Translations under genes and position numbers: made by a program | The notes under the pieces: model-generated | What the model was told of the DNA's origin: nothing | Seen by the model: only the letters and a program-made list of their open reading frames with translations | The model's database searches: none | Source of the DNA: Blastocystis sp. Blastoise | Taxonomy: Eukaryota; Sar; Bigyra; Opalinata; Blastocystidae | Direction: 5' to 3' | DNA length: 64,000 nt | Assembly: GCA_039096225.1 (NCBI GenBank) | Contig: JBBPEB010000015.1 | Location: 1,389,501 to 1,453,500, forward strand | Shown here: in pieces, positions 52,374 to 63,213 of the stretch | Layout of the letters: each line of letters starts with the position of its first letter | Position numbering within the stretch: position 1 is the stretch's first letter

Positions 52374-55183
52374 TTATTGTTGATCTTTTGATCCCTTCTT
52401 TAGGATCCAATTTATAGCAGTTTCAACTGTACCATATATGTATCCCAAGGGTGATACAGGAAGATCGAAAGGAGCATACTCATCGATATATCGCAACTGA
52501 GGAATAATATAACGTACATCTGGACCACTATAAAATAATATATAATGATATTTATATAATTATAAAATATTATAGAAATATAATAATATAAATAAATAAA
52601 TAATAAATAAAACAACTATAATAATATAAACAAACAATAAATAAAACAACTATAATAATATAAAAAAATAAATAAAACAACTATAATAATATAAATAAAC
52701 AATAAATAAAATAATTATAATAATATAAATAAAATATAATTATATATATATAAATATACGCTCGAACTAGAACTAAAGACATAAGAGCAATAAGGTCATC
52801 TGTAGCAAGAGGTTTATCTGTATATAATATTATAATAAAGAAGAGAATAATACATTATATTCAATAATAACAAAACTAATCTATACCTATGATGAATATA
52901 TACTTGTATTTGGATAATTCTTTTGAATATGTTTCGTAACACATTCCTGAATGAGATCAGCACATTTACTCCAATGTTGAAGAATATCTAAAGGATATAA
53001 ACAACGAGAGGGTTCTAGACTTTGTATGTTGATGATAGGTTGTTGTTTAGGGATCAATGGTGTTGGTGACGGAGTAGGTGTCACTGGAGGATAGAGAAGA
53101 GGTGTTCGAAAGTCTGTAACAGAGAGTTGTTTGTGTTGAAGGAAGTTTTGCAGATGTTCTGAGATAGGTAGAGGTGATTGTAGTCCTGATGAAAGACTAA
53201 GAGAGGGAGGTGAAGAGACAGGAGGAGGTAGAGAATTAAGAGGAGGAGAGGAAGAAATAGGTGGAGATGAAGAAATAGAAGAGGAAGCAAGTATAGTTGG
53301 AGATGTAGTTGTAGATTCTGTAGTAGAAGAATGAAGAACAAGAAGAGGTTCTGGAATTGATGGAGGAAGAGAAGAGGCAGAAGCAGAAGCAGAAGTGGAA
53401 GAAACAAAAGAGTCAGTTATTTTATTACTAAATTGTCCTTTTAATCGATTTATGAGACTATTTTGAGGTGATTTATTGGGATTTAAAAATGGATCTATAG
53501 AAATATCATGGAGTTGATTGGATAATGTTGTTTGAGGGATAGGAATACTATTGATAGAAATATTATGAGAGTTTGATTGTCCTTTTTCATAGGAATGATG
53601 AAGGCTTTGAGTTGTAATAGGAGTTCGTTTGGATTTAGAATCTCGTTTAGTGAGAGATGAAGAATTATTATGATTGTTCTTCATTTCTTCTTCTTCTTGT
53701 TTATTACTATCTTTTCTTTCTATAGTTGTTTCTTTGGAGTTTATTCCTTCTTTTTTGAGATTATTTAATCGAATAGTTTCAGAAAGGTCTTTATCTGATT
53801 GTTGAAGTATACTTGCGAGAGATACGAGTTGAGGATGAGATGCGCTTAAGCTAAGAGGAGGAGCAGAAGAAATATCTGATTTAATAGAGGATGTAGAAGA
53901 GAGAGGCAAGGATGAGATAGATGAAGGTGGTAGTAGATCTATCGTATAAGGAGGATTAACATAATAAGTCCTGAGATATAGAATAGCTGGAGTAAGATCA
54001 CATTGATAGTATTTATTAATATGAAAATCATGATAAGAAAAATCTTGTATAGCTTCAACAGCCTGAAGGAAATCTTCCATCTTTTGACGATATGTAGAAA
54101 TATAGGGTGGAATAATATAGGAATGTAATCTTGAAAGGAAAAGGGTATGAACCATCTAAATATAGAATAAGAGTATTTATCATAATACTAGTAATATATA
54201 CATAAGTTAAATAATTAATTTCTACTGATGAATAAAATTTTTTGTTTGATTTAATTAACTACATAGAAAAATAGAGATAGATAGATAGAGAAAAAAAAGG
54301 AATGATCAATTTGAGAGAATAAAGACATAATATACTTTAGCAATTCGTTTACTGAGTCGACTCAGTTGAGAATGAAGAGAAGGATATATACTATATATAT
54401 ATATAAATATAAATATATATAAATATAAATATAAATAATAAAATAATAAAATAATAAAATAATAAAATAATAAAATAAAAATAATAAAAAAAAAATAATA
54501 CCGATGTTCTTGATGAGTTTTGAATTGGTTTTCAATAAGTTTACATAGATCTAATACTGTTTGAATGTGATAATATGAAGGATAAAGTTGTTCACATGTA
54601 ACAAGTAATCTAAATAAAAAAAAACATAATAATAAATGATGTATAGAAAATACTGTTCTAAAGAGTATAAAGAAATTTTCTCATCAGTATCTGGAGTCAC
54701 AATTCCACGATCCTATATGTATAAAATAAGTAACAATGAGAAAATGAATTATATAGAAACTCATACAAGACAATGAGAAACCACAACAAACGAAATTGTA
54801 GTACTTTTAGGATAGTTTTCGATTTTTTGTAAAATTTTCTTATCCGTTATTCTTAGTACAGATTCAAATTCATCTAGAGTTTTTGTAAAATATAAAAGCA
54901 TTTTGATAAAACGTTTTTCTTTCCATCCACTTGTTGTGACGATCTCATCACCATTTACAGATAATTCCTTGCTATTCAGAGTCTTATAGTGTGTTTCATC
55001 TATCTTATTAACGATATGATTTGTAATATCGATCTTCTTCAGTTTCAATGGAATAGAATTATTAGGGGGAATCAATAATTTATATCCTTCACACAAAGAA
55101 ATAATCCATTCTTCTCTTAAATACTTGCTAATATAGCGAACCAAATCAGAATTGTTTAAGATCGATGAGCTAGAGCATGCCAT
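52374..55183 (-). CDS. VPS9-domain protein (putative Rab5-family GEF)
   Basis: Likely guanine-nucleotide exchange factor for Rab5/Rab21-type GTPases on endosomes. The last exons give the C-terminal half of a VPS9 domain: TDDLIALMSLVLVRA, then PQLRYIDEY and GYIYGTVETAINWIL. The preceding long exon (52,887-54,155) starts with a helical segment (KMEDFLQAVEAIQDFS). It then becomes a ~300-residue disordered Ser/Pro-rich linker before re-entering the domain (YPLDILQHWSKCADLIQECV). The N-terminal exon at 55183 (MACSSSSILNNSDLVRYISK) and small exons near 54,500-54,720 complete it. The linker insertion within or beside the VPS9 core is unusual. The family is judged from the C-terminal motif. Confidence 0.78.
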
Positions 55184-55787
55184 ATTTTTCTTATATAGAA
55201 AAAGCACTTGATTCCTAGTATCTTTGGATAAAGGAAGAATAATATATAGTGTTTCGTTTTTAAAGATTTTCTTATTAAGAATTTCCCAGAAATATACATA
55301 AAACGTGAGAAATCTTATTTATTGTGAACCTGACAGAGATTCATAAGAGCTGAATATTTCCTTTGAAATATATATTATAGTATCATGTAAAATATTTTCT
55401 ATAATTAAGTTAATATCTTATTGATCATTTTGTCGAAACCGAAATTTCGTTATAACTGCTATTTTTTCTAAATATATAAAGTATAAAACACCTGAATGTC
55501 ATATTAAAAAGATTATTGAAGAACTATTTGAGGATGACAACAATTGATGGAGTGAGAAAACACGCTTTTTAAAATATTTACTTCTCATTGTGAGAATATA
55601 AATTTATTTAAGTGGTTTTGAATTCATAAATGTAATTTGTAATTATTTTTTAAGTAAAAAAAGAATTATTATATAAAAGTTTCATTCAATAATTAATGTA
55701 TAGAATCATATAAGAATAGTAGCTACTAATTCAACAATAGAAATAAAGTGATATTTCAAATAATAGTATATTTATCAATTTGAATTC
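55184..55787. other. Intergenic region
   Basis: Lies between the VPS9-domain gene start and the Icp55-like gene stop. A plus-strand frame ending at about 55,547 (KYKTPECHIKKIIEELFED) looks faintly coding but has no start and is short. Nothing else is recognised. Confidence 0.5.
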
Positions 55788-58237
55788 TTAGATTCCTTTT
55801 GAATCGACAATATTCTAAAGAATAGTGAATGTGAGAATAAATAAATAAAAAAGGAAAGATATACATAGTCACATCGTTGAGTGAGGTTTTCTACTCTGAA
55901 TTTATCACTATATATATATGTGTCTTTCAGACGTACACCAATATTATGGAATTGTTTGGGTATAGAATCATCAGGTGGGAACTAGAAGAATATATATATA
56001 TATATTATATATATATAATATATATATATGTTAAAGTGAATGTATATACATATAATTATAATAATATATAATAATTATAATAATATATAATCATATATAA
56101 ATATGTTAAAATGAATAAATATACATATAATGCAGGTTCTAAAGTGAAGCACACTCCAGGTTGTAGTATTTGTGTTCTTGAAACATGAGGTGTGTCACAA
56201 ACGTCAAGTCCAACGTATTTCCCAATGTAATAGGTTAAAAAACATATAATGATTTTAAAGAATAAAGAAAGCATGAGAATAATATAAAATAATAATATAA
56301 TAATAATAATAATAAGGATATAAAATGAGGAAAGAATGGTTTATATAATTGTTGTTGAATGGCTTGTTGTAGAGATGTTGATTTGATGATTTTCATATGA
56401 ATTAATAATTTAGTGATGAGTTCAATATATTGGTCCTGAAGGGATGCCAGAGAACTAGGAAGAAAATATAATAATAATAAGAATAATAATAATAATAATA
56501 AGAAGAAGAATAATAACTTGAACTAATTGAATTAAAAATGAATATATATATATATAACAAATGAATAATACCATTCTTCAAGTTGTATCGTTGATAATAA
56601 TTGTTTGTAACTTTCTTGGAGTGCATCATAAATGACTTTTTCTTCGTCATTCACATTAACAAATCGTTTCATTCTACAGAGAATTGTCGAGTAACTATTG
56701 AGTTCACAACCAAAATCTAGTAATAATGTGTCATTCTTTTGAATATGATGTTTTCCATTCTGATAAGTGTATGAACAACGATTATTTCCACCTATATATA
56801 TATATGATAATAGCCATAATATTATAGAATAATAAGAAAGAGAGAGACAGAGAAAGAGAGAGAAAAGAGAGAGAAAAGAGAGAGGAAGAGAAAAAGAAAG
56901 AGAGAAATATATACTAGCAATAAAGGGAGGATAAGCCATTCGAGTACCTCCTCGAGCTTTCACGCCAAACTCATAGATAGAGTTCAACATATATTCAGGA
57001 TTCCCTATTTCTATATATGTATATACTCATATTAATAATCATTATTATTTAAATAAAAGAAACAAAAATATATATTATTAAATCAAATAAATAAATAAAT
57101 AAATAAATACGAATTCTCTCCATAACATCAAGGAATGCTGCCACATTTACCATCCCTCCATGACGCAAATGTTTCTGTTCCGCGGGGGTTTTACGCCAAC
57201 GGAGGGATTCAATGGAGGGAATTAGAGATCTAGATAAATCATATATTAAAAAATTGAATTATTATTAATGTATAGAGTATATTTATATATAATTAATGTA
57301 GTATCAATAATACTAAGAATAATTATTATCATTATATATAATATATACTCAACTTTAAATGAATTTGAGCATGATTTGAGAATTGTTTGTATTTGATCGT
57401 CAAGCTGAGAGTCATCCGAAATAGATGTATATATATTCTCACTCTTTGATATGTATTCTGACATTTTCTAAATAGCGTATTATAATATAATATAATATAT
57501 TAAATAATAATATAATATAATATAATAAATAATAATAAATAATAATACAACATTAATAATAATAATAATAACATCACTATATACAGTGGGCATTTCTTTT
57601 AAGTCATAAACTTCAGAGATTTGGAAATTGGATTTAATATCATCAGATGTGAAAGATTGATTAGAAATGTTATCTGGAGAGCTTTAGAATAGAATATAAT
57701 AAAATAATAAAATAATAATAATAATAAAAAAATACTTTTGATTCTTAGACATAAAAAGAATAGAATCAACTTCAGAGAGTTTTTTTTCAGAGGATCTTGA
57801 TAATAGAAGAACCATATTAGGTTCTAAAATACCACAAAGATAATTAAAATTTGCATTTTGACGATACTCATAAGGAATATTCCAGCTCATATACTTGATT
57901 GAAGACGAAGTTACAATAATCGAACTTTTAGGAGGTAAATTAGACAATAAAAGTCTTTGACGATCTTTATATCTATGTTTCAATTGTTATGCATATGAAT
58001 AAGATAAATAAAAATACTCTTCAAGAGGTAAATCAGGAAAGAAACCTTCTCCATCAATCGAATTTTCCGTAGATATGAACTAAGAATCATGATGAAACGA
58101 TAAAATGAAACATAAACATACTCTAGGATATAATTGTGAAAGAAATTGTTTTTTCGGAAGTACTCTCCCTAATAATCCTATATATAAAGACTCAAATATA
58201 TGTTTGAAAAGATAATACTATTAAAAGACGATATCAT
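55788..58237 (-). CDS. XPNPEP3: Icp55/XPNPEP3-like M24 protein, predicted inactive
   Basis: Homologue of the mitochondrial intermediate-cleaving aminopeptidase that trims one residue from imported proteins. The N-terminus (MISSFNRLLGRVLPKKQF, after a 40-nt intron) resembles a presequence. The AMP_N domain has IKYMSWNIPYEYRQNANFNY and CGILEPNMVLLLS. The pita-bread fold follows: GGTRMAYPPF, NRCSYTYQNGKH, LLLDFGCE, PHFIGKYVGLDVCDTP, PGVCFTLEPA and IGVRLKDTY. Of the five M24 metal ligands only the first Asp (LLDFGCE) and one Glu (TLEP) remain. The second Asp (SDITR) is Ile, the His of GHYLG is Lys and the last Glu (GVRIED) is Lys; the proton-relay His (VHD) is Cys. The gene is otherwise intact, so a non-catalytic role is likely. 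One intron is AT-AC. Confidence 0.88.
56227..56321 (-). other. Probable U12-type AT-AC intron
   Basis: On the minus strand the intron starts ATATCCTT at 56321, the exact U12 5' splice-site consensus. It carries TTTTTTAAC as a branch site and ends CCTATTAC at 56227, just downstream. No GT-AG pair works here. Joining the exons as CCT CAT TTT|ATT GGG AAA restores PHFIGKYVGLDV, which aligns without a gap to the family motif. It therefore needs the minor spliceosome. Confidence 0.85.
56822..56905. repeat. GA-rich simple repeat in an intron of the Icp55-like gene
   Basis: Purine-rich GAGAGA/AAGAGAGAG repeats in the intron before the GGNNRCSYTY exon. The ORF frames over it are artefacts. Confidence 0.8.
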
Positions 58238-58597
58238 CTTTGAGAAATTAGTCTTTAATAGAAAAAAAAGCAGTATTGGTTTTTTTGTTATTTGTAGATA
58301 AAAATAGAATGTTTCCGTGATTATTCTTTAAAAATTAAAAATTATAAAAATATATATGTAACTCCCGTTAAAGCATAAAAATATAAGAATAAACATATCA
58401 TAGATATGGGTATAAAGTGGGTTTATTATATGACTGTTAAAAAAAGTAATAAAGTAAACTATCAAAGGTATGTGTGAATGATGGTCAAGAAGTGATTTTT
58501 AGAAACAAAATGAAAAGTATAATAATAATAATTATATTACAAGTTATAATAAATGAATGTATAAGTATGAATTCTTATTTATGACTGATAAAATGAC
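58238..58597. other. Intergenic region
   Basis: Between the Icp55-like start and the stop of the next minus-strand gene. AT-rich; no feature recognised. Confidence 0.5.
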
Positions 58598-60568
58598 TTA
58601 TTCTTTTAGATTTATAATACATGCATCAATAATTTCATCTTCTTTCTTTTGTGTTTTAAAATCATTAATTCCTTGAATAAAAGTGTTTTTGAAATTAAGT
58701 ACAATTTTAAAATCAGGTTTTGGAAGAAAATCATCTTTTTTTATGATCTATAGAAATAGTAAGAGTATTCAATTGATACTATATATAATATACTTCATAA
58801 GTAGATTGAATTCGTGTATCAATTTGTAATCCAATAAAGAATAAGTTTTCATCTATAGATGATAATTAATGTAGTAGAATGTATATTCGATAGAATTAGA
58901 GTTTTAATATGCATAAATGAATATACCTTGTGTTTGTTTACATATGACTAAAGAGGAGTTGATTTGAATTGGAAGAGTAGCATCTGAGACAGGACGATAG
59001 ATATACGATGATGGGAGAGGAAAGAGATACTCTTAAGAGATCGAAAAATAGTAAAAAGAGTTATAAAATAATATAGAGAAATAGATAGATAGAAAGAATT
59101 ATAAAATAATATTGAGAAATAGATAGATAGAATGAGTTATAAAATAATATAGAGAAATAGATAGATAGAAAGAGTTATAAAATAATATATAGAAATAGAA
59201 AGTAATAAAAATAGATATAAAAATGAATTTATGTATAATCTATATACCCATAGCTTTATAGAGAATATCTCCACTATAAGTTCGACTACTCACTTTCATT
59301 AGATGGTCCATAAGAAGAGACATATCAATGACAGACAGCTCGTCATTATTTGATGAGTTCTTCTCATTAGAGATTGTATCTTTTCCTATTTGAATATTAT
59401 ATTCTTCAGGTTTATATATTACTCCTAATTGAGTATATAAAGAAGTCATGATTCGCTTAGTAATCACTTGATATCTATAGAAATAATAATGTATCAATAA
59501 AGTAAGGAGAATAATAATAATTAATAGAATAATAAATAAAATTAATATAATTATAAATAGAATAATAAATAAAAAAAAATATAATTATAAATAGAATAAT
59601 AAATAAAATATATATAAAAAATAGAATACATAGAATAAAAAAATAATAATATATATAATACTAAAATAGCATATATACCCTGCTGTTCCTGATAATAGTT
59701 TGTCATTTACTGTCAGGGAGTCTCTTAATAAATCACGAAATATTTGTTTTTCAGTAGGATACTCAATAGATGAATAATGGGGAAGATAAGAAGAAGAAAA
59801 TGATATTAATCCATCTTTATATATATATATATAGTATTATAATTATAAAATAGATTATTTACCATAAATATATACAACTAAAACATGTATCCATATACAA
59901 TAAATAAATATAAATATATATATATACTTTGAGATAGTTCATTTAAGCATTGAATAAAAACTTCATCACTTTGAGATTGTTTTAGTGATTTGATAGAATT
60001 GTTAATTAATTCTTGATTTGTATACGAATTATTCTAATTATATATATATATAACTCGATAATCATTATTATCAATGTTAATATATATACAGTAGATGTAA
60101 TAAAACTATTATTAATATCTTTATATAATGACTTTAATAAAATAGAATCTTCATGGATCTTTTCTTCCGAAATGTCAATTGATGTGACTGTACTGAGAGT
60201 AAATAAGTAATTATAGAGTGAAACCTAATTAAAAAAATAAAATTGTAATAAAAACGAAGGATTACTTTCTGATATAATTCTAGAACTTTAGAATTATATT
60301 TGTTTGTAATAAGATTTTTCATTTGATCAAGATATTTCGTAACCATCTAAAACAATGATAGTATAATTTCATTAGAAACAAAACTAAAAATACATTTCTT
60401 GTATCCTCAGATATATCTAATAAAGGGAAACTCGAATCTGGTTTAAGAATTGAATAATCATCGACAGTCTAAGAAAATAAAGAGTAGAAGAAAGACTTGA
60501 ATATATACATCAATATTTTCCAACTCACTCTTTATAGATGCAACAGAAATTTCAGGCCAAGAATTCAT
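58598..60568 (-). CDS. Unrecognised multi-exon protein
   Basis: I do not recognise the family. About nine small exons run from MNSWPEISVASIKSELENID (ATG at 60566-60568) to IDACIINLKE (stop 58598-58600). Readable blocks are TVDDYSILKPDSSFPLLDI, MVTKYLDQMKNLITNKYNSK, SLYNYLFTLSTVTSIDISEE, NNSIKSLKQSQSDEVFIQCL, EYPTEKQIFRDLLRDSLTV, QVITKRIMTSLYTQLGVIY, MDHLMKVSSRTYSGDILYK, EYLFPLPSSYIYRPVSDATL and KPDFKIVLNFKNTFIQGIND. The composition is balanced and non-repetitive, and introns are standard GTATAT...TAG type, so it is a real gene. No signal peptide or membrane helix is visible. The N-terminal half looks helical and the C-terminal part beta-rich. It lies head-to-tail with the Icp55-like gene, which need not imply shared function. 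Confidence 0.75.
59070..59205. repeat. Tandem repeat, ~60-bp unit, in an intron
   Basis: Units containing AGAGAAATAGATAGATAG and AGTTATAAAATAATAT repeat about 2.5 to 3 times in the intron upstream of the EYLFPLPSS exon. Confidence 0.8.
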
Positions 60569-60867
60569 TTTAATGAATAAAAAGAAATATTATTTAAAAA
60601 AAACAAACACAAAAATATTTTTTTAAAATAATTATTTTTGTTATCTTAGGTCAGTTGTAAAATAAAAAAATGTAAAAAAATAGGTGTTGTGTATAACAAT
60701 GTCTTGTATTGAATAAAATAATAAAGATTTGGAAGAATGCTAATTTCTTTACATATTTATTTTTATATTTATAAAAACATCAATAATTATTAAATAAATA
60801 TCAACAATAATAAATACAACAATATAAATGATTTATATAAATAAAAAGAATATAATCCCATATTTTT

Positions 60868-62270
60868 TTAATCCATTCTGACATTCATATATGTAGGTAA
60901 ACGCATAGGAGCATCATTGATAACACTATAAAGATAATTAAAATATATTAAATATCAGATAAACATTAATAAATATAAAATAAATATAAAATAATAATAA
61001 TATACGAGTTAATGTAGTGATAAACATAGTTAGCCATAAGGATCATTTGAGTGATTTGAGCACAGACGACAGTTTGTCCTGCTAAATGACTAGAGAACCA
61101 GTTGGCGCCACGATTTAATTCTTTCCAAGAAGAAGACCAGAAGAGGAAATTAAGGAAACGAGAAGCAGCTTGAGCAAAAACGAAATGAGAAGTAAAAGGT
61201 TCAACTTCACCTGACTATAGAATATATATATATGTTATTATTTATAAATGAGAAATAAAAAGAAAGAAATAAAAAAACATATAAAATAAAAATATTAAAT
61301 AAGACACAATAAATACTCTATTCTTAGTGAACATAGTAAGTTGAGGAATAATAGCAACAGATTCTAATAATTGAGAAACAGACCAACAACTATCTAAGAA
61401 GTAGCTATGAGCTAAAGCAGGGTGGAATAAGAATCCAAGAATAAGACAAGGAACAATGAGAAGAAGAGCACCAAGTTTTTGAGATACATAATTATTACCG
61501 AAAGTATCTTGATGAGCATTATGAGTATATCTGAATTGAACCATAATACAGTAGATAACAACAAGAATAACTAAAAGAGTTAAACATTCAATTGTTTGAT
61601 ATAACCAATCACCAGAACGATCAAAAGGTAAATAACCTTCACTTCTAGTAATAGCAATAGTTCTAGTTAAAAAGACAACGGCATAACATTGAAGAGATTT
61701 TAATGAAAGACCTATAAATATAAAAATTAAAATTCATTCATTATCTACATATTTTTATATATATTTATGATTAAAGTGACGAATAAAAATAAAATAAAAT
61801 AAAAACAAAATAAAATAAAACAAAATAAAAACAAAATAAAATAAAAATAAAATAAAATAAAAATAAAATAAAAATAAAATAAAATAAAAAACAAAATAAA
61901 ATAAAATAAAAATAAAATAAAATAAAATAAAATAAAAATCAAATAAAATAAAAGCAAAATAAAATCTAATTAAGAGTCACATGAAAGTATATACCCATAA
62001 CAGATTGAGAAGTAATAACTTTGATTAAAATTAAAATGAAACCAAAACAACAAACCATAGAACCAAGAGTTAATAAGAAAGAGAAATCACCATCAGAGAA
62101 GAAATGGAAGGCAAACATGATAAAAACAATGAAACTCGTCCATAATAATACATTAGCTCTATTTTTCTTGACAAAACGCTTTAAGTTTCTAATAAAATAA
62201 AATAAAATAAACTTGAACAAAATGAAAATATATATAATCTTCCAGCATAATCACTAACTGAAGAAATCAT
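60868..62270 (-). CDS. ERD2/KDEL-receptor-like seven-helix membrane protein
   Basis: Relative of the ER-lumen protein retaining receptor, more similar in layout to the longer ERD2-like proteins (N-terminal KRFVKKNRANVLL, then a first membrane helix) than to the canonical KDEL receptor. Family blocks: SQSVMG|LSLKSLQCYAVVFLTR, QTIECLTLLVILVVVYCIMV, LGFLFHPALAHSYF, SVSQLLESVAIIPQLTMF, VEPFTSHFVFAQAASRFLN and GQTVVCAQITQMILMANYVYHYI. It ends PMRLPTYMNVRMD. The start is uncertain: ATG 62268-62270 (MISSVSDYAGR) needs an intron whose donor reads AGATTATATA, not GT. The role is retrieval or trafficking between Golgi and ER by homology; ligand specificity cannot be read. Confidence 0.85.
61780..61960. 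repeat. AAAAT pentanucleotide-type repeat in an intron
   Basis: AAATAAAATAAAAATAAAAC-type units fill most of an ERD2-like intron. Phe/Leu-run ORFs on the other strand are artefacts. Confidence 0.9.
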
Positions 62271-62630
62271 TTTATTCTTTTGACTAGAGATAATGGAATA
62301 AAATATAATTGAAAAATAAGATAACAATACCTTAAAAAACAACAAAAAACGGAAAGAAATGTAACTTTTGTTATTTTCAAAGGGAAAATGTCATAGAGGA
62401 AATAGTTGAACAATCTCTTGACGTAGTCAGTCGACCAATAGAAATGTCAAAACAGAAGTTTGTGCTTTTCCCATGAGACACCGACTTTTTCTGGGAATTC
62501 CACTTTTCTTGCAGTAAATTATGATTCCGTTCTTTTTGAAACATTTGATGAAAAGTCGTGTTTATTTTAGGTTTTTTGTTTGTTTTAAAAATAAGATCAT
62601 TTCTATATTAACATAAATAATATACAAATA
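62271..62630. promoter_or_regulatory. Shared 360-bp divergent promoter region
   Basis: Separates the divergent ERD2-like and LC8 genes. It contains a CCAAT word at 62435-62439 in a less AT-rich stretch (62,400-62,530). Both promoters must lie here; no TATA assignment is meaningful at this base composition. Confidence 0.45.
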
Positions 62631-62909
62631 ATGAGTCGTAAAGGTGAACAGGTGATAGAGAGTATTGATATGTCTGAAGAGTTAAGAGATGAAATCGTTG
62701 ATCTTGCTCGTAAAGCTCTTGAAAATAAGGAATTCCATGAAAATAAAGATTATGCTAAGTTTTTGAAAGAAGAATTAGAAAAAACTCATACTGGTTCTTG
62801 GCATGTTATTGTAGGTAAAAGCTTTGGTTCTTCTGTAACACACGATAGAGGCTATTTTATATATTTTTATATTGATGATTTAGCATTCCTCGTTTTCCGT
62901 ATTAATTAA
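62631..62909 (+). CDS. DYNLL1: Dynein light chain LC8
   Basis: A 92-residue hub protein that dimerises and binds short linear motifs on dynein intermediate chain and many other partners. The whole sequence follows the family: IESIDMSEELRDEI, FLKEELEKTHTGSWHVIVGK, SFGSSVTHDRGYFIYFY and a final hydrophobic strand ending FRIN. Human LC8 is 89 residues. It is a single exon, unlike its neighbours. The start is fixed by ATG after a run of AT-rich leader with no upstream in-frame ATG near it. Confidence 0.97.
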   Translation: MSRKGEQVIESIDMSEELRDEIVDLARKALENKEFHENKDYAKFLKEELEKTHTGSWHVIVGKSFGSSVTHDRGYFIYFYIDDLAFLVFRIN

Positions 62910-63110
62910 TTGTTTCATATAAATTAGTAAAATAACACTGTTTCTATTTTTGTTTTGTTTTTCTTAATTAATAAATAACAAAAGAAAGTTAAATAGCGTA
63001 GCAATCACTTTTTTTTATTATAAAAAAGATACATCATTAATATAAAAAACAATGAAAGTATTCAATAAGTAACACAAAGAAAACAAGTGGTCTAAATGAT
63101 GATAATTGAT
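62910..63110. other. Intergenic region between convergent LC8 and TXNDC17-like genes
   Basis: A short AT-rich 3' flank shared by the two genes. Nothing recognised except the start of the 29-bp tandem repeat at its right edge. Confidence 0.6.
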
Positions 63111-63213
63111 TTCTTTTATAAATCAGCAAGATGAATTATTTCTTTTATAAATCAGCAAGATAAATTATTTCTTTTATAAATCAACAAGATAAATGATTTC
63201 TTTTATAAATCAG
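63111..63213. repeat. 29-bp tandem repeat duplicating the 3' end of the TXNDC17-like gene
   Basis: TTCTTTTATAAATCAGCAAG starts at 63111, 63140, 63169 and 63198 (one copy has CAACAAG), an exact 29-bp period. The last copy is the genuine coding end (LADL and stop). The others lie in the 3' flank and repeat the same Leu-Ala-Asp-Leu-stop codons. Confidence 0.95.

Noticed and set aside
55425-55547. Coding-like frame ending IIEELFEDDNN
   Set aside because: No start codon, a stop upstream and no partner exon found.
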